NCBI GenBank assembly: GCA_025349905.2
Contig: MU624701.1
Location: 1-30,570, forward strand
Origin: Blastocladiella britannica
Taxonomy: Eukaryota; Blastocladiomycota; Blastocladiomycetes; Blastocladiales; Blastocladiaceae
Reading direction: 5' to 3'
DNA length: 30,570 nucleotides
Positions 10,306 through 18,936 of this stretch are shown piece by piece (the stretch's first letter is position 1; every line of letters starts with the position of its first letter). The notes under the pieces were generated by a model. It was not told the origin of the DNA, made no database searches, and was given only the letters and a program-made list of their open reading frames with translations. A program made the position numbers and the translations under genes.

Positions 10306-12754
10306 TCATTCCTCTAAGAATGACCGCCCGGGCGGTGCCGACACCATCGACTCCAACGCGCTCGCGCCGTCGTCGTCCCACCCCTCGGACCGCAAGATCT
10401 CGTTGATCGAGTGAATCAGCGCCACCACCTCGGCCTGCTCGTACCCGCGCTCCTCGAACGGCAGCACCGGGTGCTGGTGCTGGAGCCACGACGGCGGCGA
10501 CGTGGGTGCTGCTGCTGCCGCTGTCGCTCCCATCGACATCATTGAGTCACTGCGCGGCGAGACCGACGACAACGTGCGTGACCGAATCGGCATCTCGTGG
10601 CCACCATGGAACCTGCCGGGACCAACCGGGCCGAACGGCATGGCCGCAAACGGGACCAGGGGCGGTGGGCGGCTACCGCCGCTGCGCGTACTGGAACGCG
10701 AGCGCATACGCGTCTTGGGCAGGGCGCGGCGGGTGTCGGGCGGGCTAGACGGAGCCGAGTCGGTGCGCGGAGGAAAGTAAACGGTCGGAACCGGCGGCGG
10801 CGACGACGGCAATCGGCGGGTGGGTACAGCTGGTGCTCCTGGCGGCGGCGGCATGAACTGCACTACTGCCGACTGCGCCACCCGCTGCAAGTCCCGGCCA
10901 ACGGTGGCACCCGGTTGTGCTGCCTCGGACAGCAGGCGGCGAAGCGCTCGCAAGCCCTTGGCGATCTGGAGAGTGTGTGATTTGGCCGACTTGGTGGACG
11001 ACTTGGCCGATTTGGATGATTTCGTCGACTTGGACTTGGACTTGTTGCTCCCACCGCCAATACTGCGCGAGGAAGAGGATACTTGCGATGACGCATCGTC
11101 GTCGTCGTCATTGAAGCCGTGCCTGCGTCGCGTGGGCGACATGAGCGGCTCGAGTGGCGACAGTGGCGAAAACAGCGACTCGAGCTCCGGGTGCTGTTTC
11201 AAGAACGCGGCCGAGCTCGGGGTGCCCGGCGGCATGCCCGAACTGTAGAGCGAGTACTGCATAGCGTCAGACGGATGAGCTTGCACTTCGCTGGGCAGCG
11301 GTGGGAGGAGCGGAACGTTGAGGCCGCGGCCCATCGACCACTTGACATCGTACGCGTCTAGGCGCAGATCGTACACGCGGTTGGCATAGTCTAGGCCGTA
11401 CATGGCCTGGAGCTGGGTATACTCTTGCATGATCTCGGCCATCCACGTGTCGGCGCCCGAGAGCATGGTCTCAATGGCGTCCGCGTTCTTGGCCCCAAAA
11501 GCGTCGTGGTCGTCGATTTCGGCGTCATCGGTAGGGTGTTGTGAGGAATTGAGCTCCTCCTCCCACTCCAAGACGGCGATCACAGACGGCGCGCGCGTGT
11601 TGGGAAACGATCGCGGGACTGGTAACTCGGACGCGGACGGCGTAATGCACGCGAGCCGGAGCGGCATCTCGTGCTCGGCTTCATACAGGTGGTGCGGCAG
11701 CAACACGGGCACAGGTTCCACGAGAGGCAAGGCAAGCGCGGACGGGCCCGAGGCAGCCGCCGCTGCATCTGCCTGTGCAGCGCGTCGTTCGGCCGCTGCT
11801 GCGCGCTCCTGATCCTTGAGCAGGCGCAAGTGCTCGCGGTACGCGTCGCCCGTCGCGTTGAGGTCCAGGTAGTCGATCAGACGCTGCGGCAGCTCAGCGG
11901 TCGGAGTGATCAGTTGGGGAACAATTGACTCACCATTCTCGCCACTGGCGGTCGTACCAGAGGGCTCCGAGCCCGAGACCACGAAAACAGCGGGAGCAGA
12001 ATCAGCAGCCCTGGATGGGGCCGCTGGGAGCAGGGCAAGCATCTTTACCGGAATCAAGGGCACCGGCGGTGCGTCGCGCGACGGTTTGAACGGACGGTCA
12101 GCGACCTTCCACGAGGGCGGTCGCGGGGCGCGCGGCGGCTCCGACCGCGCATCCGACTCTACCGCATGAGCGCTCGTACCAGAGAGAGAAGGTGCTGCAG
12201 CAGATTGCGGGCGATTGAGAATGAGGCGCTTGAGATCGGGCGCCTCGAAAGCGCGCCGGCGGCGGTTTGGGCGGCGGTGGCTCTTGATACCACTCCCGCT
12301 TCCAGATCGGGGAACTCTGCCAGTCCCGGCAATGCGAAACGGCGGGAGACCAACCTCCTTGAACGGATGGTTCGGGTGCAGCCAGGGTTTGAAATCGCCA
12401 TCCGGTGCGAGCACCCTGCCATCCGGCATCCGATAGGCGCGAAAACTGGGTCCAATTTTTACTTTAGTCAAATGGCAAATGTACCGAAAATAGGAAAAGA
12501 TAAAAAAAAACATACTCCGCCTGCGTGTCGGCGTCCCGGTACACGACCAGCGTGCCGCCCCACCGCACGTACGCGTCAAACTCGTCGGTTGACCGACTGG
12601 GTCGGCCGGTTGTCCGCAGTGCACGGAGCCGGGCGTTCTGAGCCTTAATCTGGCGCTCCAGTGCGTGCTGGGCGCTGCGGGTCAGTAATAGCGGCTGCGT
12701 CGGGTCGGCGCGTTTCCGGTACACGCGCTCGGGTTTGGGTCCCGGTGGCGTCAT
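10306..12754 (-). CDS. Uncharacterised disordered protein, family X copy 1
   Basis: Minus strand, two exons: 12754-12543 and 12445-10306 (97-nt intron, donor GTACCG, acceptor CCCAG, phase 2); 783 aa from the first in-frame ATG. No known family recognised. Conserved islands stand in disordered sequence: RSTDEFDAYVRWGGTLVV (about 55-70), FRAYRMPDGRVLAPDG (71-86), YEAEHEMPLRLACIT followed by APSVIAVLEWEEE (about 323-365), a helical part ending in VYDLRLDAYDVKWSM (about 425-440), FLKQHPELESLFSPL (about 487), a Lys/Ser repeat (about 538-560), ALRRLLSEAAQ, and a C-terminal helix AEVVALIHSINEIL. The same islands in the same order occur in the gene at 26573-30431, so this is a paralogue. The 5' end is uncertain: the frame stays open upstream of 12754 until a TGA at about 12869, and a nearby ATG at 12885 would join it if one base were added in an A5 run. 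Confidence 0.75.
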
Positions 12755-13386
12755 GTACCCGAGTGCGACTTGCTGGGCGGTCGGTTGTTCCTCCTTTTCA
12801 TCGGCAAGCACTGGTACTGGTGCTGATTCCTTTGGTTTGACGTGGTCTGTTTCGGTCCGTTTTTGTCAGGAACGAGGGCAACCATATAAAAAAATCAATA
12901 AGGGAACCAACGGAACTGTATCGATTTGCGTGGAAATTGTAAAAGTACATTTCTCTATAAAATATTTCTCTGAGGAGGTTGCAGGACGAGGCTGCCCAGG
13001 GAAAAAAACGAGGTTGTTGGGGTGGCGCAATGAAACCACACCCGCGGATTTCGCAATAAACGTCCATTCGACCTAATTTTGTATTCGGTGACGGGCGGCA
13101 CGCGTACGCCGAGCACACACGCATGGGCACGTTGCGGGGCGAGTGACCTGCGTTAAGTTTGCTCTCTATTGGCACGAGCAGCATCTCCTCCCCAGAGAGA
13201 GCAATCCACAGGATCAAGGGGATCGCACTGTACCCCTTGGGTTTGGCAAGCGGTAGGATCTAAATTGCCTCGCACGACCTCTAGGTACCGGCGGTCAAAA
13301 AAACTTTCTCACCGCCCGAGCGAGCACTTGAAAAAACCGTCACTGCGTCCCCTCGTGTACAAATAAACGTCCGTCGCCTCACAGAA
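12755..13386. other. Divergent intergenic region between family X copy 1 and the OXA1-type gene
   Basis: Contains the unresolved 5' end of family X copy 1 (coding-like down to about 12870 on the minus strand) and then AT-rich sequence. TATA-like elements on the plus strand are TATAAAAAAA (from 12885) and TATAAAATA (from 12956), both more than 400 nt from the OXA1-type start. The short open frames here have no recognisable product. I see no RNA gene or repeat. Confidence 0.4.
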
Positions 13387-13404
13387 ATGGAAAGAGCACT
13401 GTAA
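13387..13404 (+). promoter_or_regulatory. Five-codon upstream ORF before the OXA1-type gene
   Basis: ATG GAA AGA GCA CTG TAA (MERAL-stop) ends six nucleotides before the main ATG at 13411 and is in the same frame. If the leader includes it, ribosomes would have to re-initiate or leak past it, lowering output of the insertase. The start context of the main ATG (AACATAAAATG) is A-rich and better than that of the uORF. Confidence 0.5.
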
Positions 13405-13410
13405 CATAAA

Positions 13411-14357
13411 ATGCTTCGCCGGCCCCTGCTGCAGCAGACCTCTCGTGCCCTCCGGCCTGCCACCTCGGCGACCCGCAGCCAACGCTGGGCATCCACCACA
13501 CCCTCGGTCTCGCCCGATATCAGCGTAACCACAGACCTGGTCACGCATGCAATGGGCGACCTCAAGGCCATGGGCCTAGCGTCGTCGTGGACGCCCGTCG
13601 GGTGGTTCCAGCAAGCGCTGGAGACAATACATATCACCACCGGGCTGCCGTGGTGGGCGACGATCGTTGCCGGCACGCTGGCAGCCAATGTCGCGCTTAC
13701 ACCGCTCCTGATTAAGTACCAGCAGCAAGCGGTTAACCTCAAAGTTATACAGCCCGAACTGGCACCCGCACAGGCCGAGGTGGAGAAAGCTACTGCCGCC
13801 CAAGACTCTGCAGCGCTGGTCACTGCCAAGAACCACGTCGCCCAGGTGTACCATAAATATAAGATGGTCCCGCTCCCGGGCCTGCTGTTGCCGGCCATCT
13901 CGGTGCCCGTATTCTTTTCGATCTTGCACGCGGTCAAGGACATGGCCGACGCTGGCGTGCCCGGGTTCAAGGACGGCGGGTTTCTGTGGTTCTCGGACTT
14001 GACAGTTGCCGACCCGTACTACGTGCTGCCGGTCCTGTTCACGGCCCAGCTGATGGCCGCGGTACCCGTGTTTTGCATCCCTGGCACCAAGCCAAAGACG
14101 ATCCGCAACTTGCGTATCGGCGCCCTCATGCTGTCCCCGTTCCTCGCATTCGAGTCGTCGGTCCGCCATTGTTTTTTTTTCTTTTTGCATCTTCACTCAC
14201 TGACAGCGAGCGGTTATAGGCGTATTTTGTGAACTGGATTACGACCATGGCCTATACGACAGCACAAGCGGTGGTTCTGCAACAAACTATTCGCGCGGCG
14301 CCCGAACTGCAAAAGCTCGCGGCCAAGAACGTCGACGACACTGAGCTGATGAAATAG
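13411..14357 (+). CDS. Mitochondrial inner-membrane insertase, OXA1/YidC family, with short C-terminus
   Basis: Inserts mitochondrially made and some imported proteins into the inner membrane. Exons 13411-14160 and 14220-14357 (59-nt intron, donor GTCCGC, acceptor TAG); 295 aa. The N-terminus (MLRRPLLQQTSRALRP, then SQRWASTT) is a mitochondrial presequence. Family blocks: WTPVGWFQQALETIHITTG, GLPWWATIVAGTLAANVALT (TM1, about 79-98), a charged matrix loop with KYKMVPLPGLLLPAISVP (TM2, about 155-175), FKDGGFLWFSDLTVADPYYV leading to TM3 (about 203-222), TM4 (about 231-250) and, after the intron, TM5 AYFVNWITTMAYTTAQAVVL. These blocks resemble OXA1 more than COX18. However, only about 25 residues follow TM5, so the basic coiled-coil matrix tail that binds ribosomes in yeast OXA1 is absent. 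An OXA2/COX18 role cannot be excluded. Confidence 0.9.
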
Positions 14358-14435
14358 TTTCGTCTCACAATTTTTTATATATTTCACACGGCGACAACAG
14401 AAGACCTTGGAGGGAAGATTGTTCACCTTGTTCGC

Positions 14436-14658
14436 TTAGAGGGTCAGATTATTGCAGTAACCGCCGTGGTTTATGTTGCCCTCGCACCAAGGATTTCTCT
14501 GGATCGTGCTGTCCTCTAGTTGTGCATTATCCAAAATGGTGTCAGTGGCGATACAATGCAATCATGACGAAATATCACAAACTGTTGTTGTCAACGGGGG
14601 CAGCGACGGCAAAGGCGGCAAGGGCAATGACGGCAACGGTGGCGAAGATCGAACGCAT
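14436..14658 (-). CDS. Small secreted peptide precursor (51 aa, two exons)
   Basis: Minus strand, exons 14658-14583 and 14515-14436, separated by a 67-nt intron with donor GTTTGT, a CTGAC branch-like site and acceptor CTAG. Exon 1 encodes a textbook signal peptide: MRSIFA, then a hydrophobic core VAVIALAAFAVAA, then APVDNN with a likely cleavage after AVAA or AAAP. Exon 2 encodes DSTIQRNPWCEGNINHGGYC followed by NNLTL and TAA. The predicted mature peptide is about 30 residues with two Cys nine residues apart and an N-L-T sequon. A TATA element (ATAAATATG, 14735-14727) lies 69 nt upstream of the ATG. No single open frame shows this gene, so it is easily missed. No homologue is known to me; a role in secretion, signalling or host interaction is only a guess. 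Confidence 0.7.
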
Positions 14659-14726
14659 TTTGATTTTGGTTGGAAAATTCTATTGTTTTTGTCTAAAGAG
14701 CAACGAAAAAGGAGCGACCACCGGCC

Positions 14727-14735
14727 CATATTTAT
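14727..14735 (-). promoter_or_regulatory. TATA element of the secreted-peptide gene
   Basis: ATAAATATG on the minus strand, inside the near-palindrome CCCATATTTATGGG (14725-14738). It sits 69 nt upstream of the peptide ATG, leaving room for a start site about 30 nt downstream and a leader of roughly 40 nt with no ATG (GACAAAAACAATAG, then A-rich up to AAAATG). Confidence 0.5.
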
Positions 14736-14871
14736 GGGCGGGCTCTCTAGGTAATTTTACAGTTACAGTGGCGCTGGAGTGCGCCACCACACGCAGCGCA
14801 CTGAAACGATATTTCGTGTTTCATAACAATCGTTTTTCCTAGTTCCCAATTCACGTAACGGAATCAAAATG

Positions 14872-14919
14872 GAAAGGATCAAAGGATCAGAAAGGATCAA
14901 AGGGATCAGAAAGGATCAT
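14872..14919. repeat. Short tandem repeat of AAAGGATCA-like units
   Basis: Five imperfect copies of a 9-11-nt unit built on AAAGGATCA(G) follow one another. They lie upstream of the secreted-peptide gene and 35 nt beyond the transportin stop. Probably a young microsatellite; it could supply repeated factor sites to the peptide promoter or lie in the transportin 3' UTR. Confidence 0.75.
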
Positions 14920-14953
14920 TGGGAAAATAACAAAATTCGTTGAAACATCAAAA

Positions 14954-17900
14954 TCATACACGGAACCGCTCGTGGAACATTTGTTGCGCCTCTGGCTGCA
15001 AGTGTGCGACAATGCCTTGGAACCCTTCCTCGCCCAACATCTCCTTGAATGCGCCAAGAATTCCATAGAAAGCCTCCTCGGTCGCGGGCACCACGGTACG
15101 GTAGTGGAGCAGTGCGCCAAAGAACAGTGGCAGGCCGTTGTTAGGAATCATGCCCCGCGGGTTCCGGCGCACAATCTCCAGGAACCCGAGGTAAGACGCC
15201 TCCTTTTCGGCGCCTTCGACCACCTGGCACATGTTGGTGGCCCACGCGGACGCGAACCGCGGCAAGTCCCGGGCCACCAGGTCGGGCGCCACGTGGCCGA
15301 GCCGGCCCGCGCACAGCGCACAGTTTTGCGCCACCAGCGCTGGCGCCGTCTGCTCGTACGCGCCCGTCAGAAGCGGCAGGACACGTTCCCACAACGCGGG
15401 AGCCATGGGTGCCATCTCGGGCCCGAGCCGCGACGTCATTTCCGCGCACATCCATACCGCATTGTTGCACAGCCGCATCCACGTGCTCTCATTGTACATG
15501 AGGATCAGCGGGATCGCCTTGGACAGCAGCTCGTGCGAGAAGCTCTTGACATGGAGGAACGAGTTGACGGTGAGGTCGCCAAACAGGCCGAACGCGGATT
15601 GCTTGACTGCTGGGAGCCGGTGCTACATATTCTTTTGTTAGTTTGATTGAGACCAGAAAGAAAGAAAAAAAAGGAGAATAAGACATACGTCAAGCAACAT
15701 GCGAAGGGACGCCAAGAGCTGATCCACGTACATGGCCACGAGCGACTCGGACGACGACCCAAGGCCCGTCACCACGCCGCCAATCAGGTCCAGCGAGACA
15801 ATGTAAAAGTCCGGGACCGGCTCCTCGCCCACCGGGTTCTTGGAGTAGGCGTCGGTGGCCGTGTAGCACGACGACACCACGCGCAGCGCCCGTTCCACCA
15901 CCTTCTTGGCCAACGGCGCGAAAGCCAGCCCCGTCGCTGCTGCCACCGCGCCCAGCGCCTCAAACAGGGGCAGCAAGTCCGTGTCCAGATCGCCAATGGC
16001 GTCGAACCGGGCCATCAGCGGCGCCACTAGGACCGCCGCCAGCCTTGGCTCGGCCAGGCCGCCAGGGCCCAGCGACTCGGCAAGCGTGCCAATGCAGTCG
16101 TACAGCACCAGCATGTTCTTTTTCTGGTATGTTTGCAGGCCAGACGCGAGTGCGGGCAGGATTTGCGGCAGGTACGGCGTGATGCGCGGGCCGGCAGCCT
16201 CCTCGAGCGTCGCCAGGGACGACAGAGACGCCTCTTGCACGCGTTTGGTGCGCGCCGAGATCCCTGCCACCAAGGCCAGGACAAACGGATCGAGGTACGG
16301 TTGGCCGGCCGGGTTGCTCAGCAGCCAGTTGGAGTACCGGCCGAGTGCCCAGCATGCGATACTGCGGACGAGGGGCTATGGCAATAAAAATTGGGTATGA
16401 TGAGTTCCATATTTTCTGAGATTCAAAAAGAAAGTAAGAAATATATACCCGGTCGGTGCTGATAATGTTGAGGAGATAGGGCACCAGCTGCGGCAAGTGG
16501 TTCGAAATGCCACCCACGCAGCCGTCAGCCACCGCACCCAGCGCGAGAATGGCCGACTCCCGAAGCAGCCACGTGGGGCTGCCCAGGCGGCCCTCGAGCT
16601 CTGGTAGCAGGTACTGCAGGATTTCGGTGCCAAAGACATTGGCGAGCATGTCGAGCGCGGCGGCCGAGCACTTGCGCAGCGTCCACGCGCCCTGTGCATC
16701 ATCTTCATCGTCGTCATCGTCGTCGTCGTCCTCATCGTCCTCATCGGCGGCAGTGGCAGTGGCAGGAGTGCCGTCATGACCCCCCTCGGCCTCGGACTTG
16801 CCGCGGTAGTGACGCGGGCGCAGATCGGCCTCGGCGTCAGGCAAGTGCGCGTCGTCTTCGTCCTCGCCCGTGGCACCCATTTCCACCAGCTCCTCTTCCG
16901 AGTACGCCATGGCGCTGAGGAACGCCGGGATCAGCTGCGGGTACACGCTGGCGAGCGCCTCCTCAAACTGCTCGAGCTCGCCCAGCACCAGCCAAAACTC
17001 GGTGGCCTCGAGCGCCAGCGCCGTGTCGTCGCGCTGCGCGGTGCACTCGAGCATGTAGTTGGCCACGTCGGGCATCGCCGGCTCGAGCTTATCGGGGCGG
17101 TACTCGGCCACCCGCACAATGCAAAAGCACACGGCCTTGCGCAGCGCGGGAGCGGGGTCGTGCGCGCGCGAAAACAGCGCCGCCAGGAACGCGTCAAATT
17201 GCTGCTCGAGCAGCGCCGTCTCGCCGTGCACCAGCTCGGCCATGCACCGGAGCGCCAGCTCGGCCACGGGCGGCGGGACCGACGCATCGGCCACCAGGGC
17301 AATCAGCAGCGGCAGCAGCGACGCCAGCGGCTGGGTGGCGGCGTGCAGCAGATCGTCGGCGTCCTCCTCGCACAGCTTGTGCACGGTGGTCAGCGCGGGC
17401 ACAAACGCCGGGTGGTTGCGGTCACCCGACAGCACGGTGGCCACGGTGCGCACCGCCTCGGGCCACGCGTCCACCTTGATGAGGGTGATCAGGTACGAGA
17501 TCAACGTCGAGACCGCGCGGTTGACGGCCGCATCCGCATCACCGAGCGCCGACAGCACCGAGGTCTTGACGTACGCGAGGACCATGGGCTGCATGACGGG
17601 CAGGTACCTCATCAGGTACGACTTGAGCGCGTAGCACGCCATTTCGCGCAGCGACGGCACCTCTCCCGATGAGGGCGAGAGCATGTAGGCCAGGTAGCAA
17701 GGAAACTCGGGCACGGTGGAGGCGAGGTGTTGCAGTTCCTAATTCATTTTTCATGGGTGTGAGTGAGTATGGTGGCTGTGTGAGCGAGGGCAGCCGATCA
17801 AGGCCAATCCATGACCTGGAGGGGGTGCCTCCCGTGCGGCCAATGGCCAGAGGGAGAAGCACGACGTGCGCCATCGACTCCATAAACAATAAACAAACAA

Positions 17901-18017
17901 CCAAGAGTAACGCACGCTCTGGACACGCTGCTGGACCAGGTTATCGAGCGACTTTCCGCCGAGGAGCAGGTCAGCGACCTTGGCGAGGCCGTCGGCCTGC
18001 GGAGTCCAAGTGGCCAT
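14954..18017 (-). CDS. Transportin (karyopherin beta-2 / Kap104)
   Basis: Nuclear import receptor for PY-NLS cargo such as hnRNP-type RNA-binding proteins, released by Ran-GTP. Minus-strand exons: 18017-17916, 17738-16449, 16375-15689 and 15622-14954 (introns 177, 73 and 66 nt, all phase 0); 915 aa, the usual family length. Exon 1 gives MATWTPQADGLAKVADLLL and LVQQRVQS, and the join continues as ELQHLASTVPEFPCYLAYML. HEAT repeats run throughout. The acidic H8 loop (Asp/Glu run, about 366-384) is followed by the diagnostic WTLRKCSAAALDMLANVFG. Later blocks are PLVRSIACWALGRYSNWLL, LVLYDCIGTLAESLG, HRLPAVKQSAFGLFGDLT and NNAVWMCAEMTSRLG. The protein ends FHERFRV, comparable to the family's C-terminus. 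All three joins restore family motifs. The first intron is unusually long for this window. The gene is divergent from LSm5. Confidence 0.95.
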
Positions 18018-18217
18018 TGTTTATTGATTGATTGACTTTTCGTGGGTATTGAGCGTATCGAATCAAATCGATTTCTTTAGCGGCCAGCTCGGGCGAGTCT
18101 TTGGTAGATTCGTTCCTAATACGCGAGAAGCAGACCAACTAGGCTTGGGCGTGCTGCATGCAAAGAGAGGGGCAGTCTCTTTCCTGCTCCAAAGTCTTCG
18201 CCGTATAAAATAATAAC
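18018..18217. promoter_or_regulatory. Divergent promoter region, transportin / LSm5
   Basis: 200 nt lie between the ATG of transportin (18017, minus) and that of LSm5 (18218, plus). It contains TATAAAATAA at 18204-18213, only 5 nt from the LSm5 ATG and so too close to serve that ATG as a normal TATA box, plus a TGCATGCA palindrome near 18158 and a GAGAGGGGCAGTCTCT inverted motif near 18166. Shared regulation is possible but not shown. Confidence 0.45.
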
Positions 18218-18902
18218 ATGGCCACCACCACACTCGCCCCGTCGCAGCTCCTGCCCCTCGGTACATTGGCACATTCCTCTCAGTATCTCCTCACATTTCA
18301 ACCGACTAACTGATCAATGCAAAACCAGAACTCATCGACAAGTGCATTGGCTCGCGGATATGGGTTATTATGAAGTCGGACAAGGAATTCACTGGCACAC
18401 TTGTTGGCTTTGACGATTTTGTCAGTGCGTTTTTCAAATGTTTTTTTTTCTGACGAATGACGAAAATCCATGGCCGCTCACTGACCCTTGAGTATACGAT
18501 AATTTAGACATGGTCCTCGAAAATGTGACGGAATTGCATGTTGATTTTTACTTAGGCATTTTTGAATATTGGACTCATTTGTGGAGAAAACGTTACCCAG
18601 CTCTCGCGACAAGACCGGAGCGCTCGTCAAAGTGGATCTGAGCCAGATCCTGCTCAATGGCAACAATGTGGTCATGGTATGTATTCCTGCTGCTCTTTAT
18701 TTTCAAAGAGAAAAGTAATGACCTGAATGTAACACACCAGCTTATTCCTGGCGGAGAGTACGGTCGAGCCACCCATTATTTCATTGATTTCATCGGTGCA
18801 TCTCATTCACGCGATATTCGACCCTCACAGTGGCCCTTCCGAATAAATATATATGCATTTTTTGTAAGATCCATTTTCTTTTACTCCAGAACGTGGATGT
18901 AG
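18218..18902 (+). CDS. LSM5: U6 snRNA-associated Sm-like protein LSm5
   Basis: Partner of LSm4 in the LSm1-7 and LSm2-8 rings. Five exons: 18218-18260, 18329-18424, 18508-18535, 18601-18676 and 18741-18902. Encoded core: [46 protein letters not shown] (Sm1), [10 protein letters not shown], then [31 protein letters not shown] (Sm2). The residues match LSm5 specifically rather than other LSm proteins. Intron 3 is best read as GC-AG (donor GCATGT at 18536, acceptor CCCAG at 18600), which restores the conserved VTEF. A GT-AG alternative (18540-18613) keeps frame but loses F and several residues. The usual protein ends soon after PGGE (about 90 aa); here the frame runs on about 47 residues to TAG at 18900-18902 with a hydrophobic unlikely tail, so a further intron starting at GTACGG (18756) and ending at CCAG near 18889 is possible. 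Confidence 0.88.
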
Positions 18903-18936
18903 ATCGGTGCGCATTGGGAATTCACCACCTTCCATG

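Noticed and set aside
14473..14754. Plus-strand 93-residue open frame with a Gly/Asp-rich middle
   Set aside because: It is antisense to the signal-peptide exon and intron of the secreted-peptide gene, begins in its second exon, and has no motif of its own.
16776..17672. 298-residue plus open frame antisense to transportin
   Set aside because: His/Arg/Gly-rich shadow of GC-rich coding sequence; transportin is certain on the other strand.
18204..18213. TATAAAATAA as the LSm5 TATA box
   Set aside because: It lies 5 nt before the ATG, too close for a TBP-directed start that includes that ATG; similar AT-rich sequence abuts other starts here.
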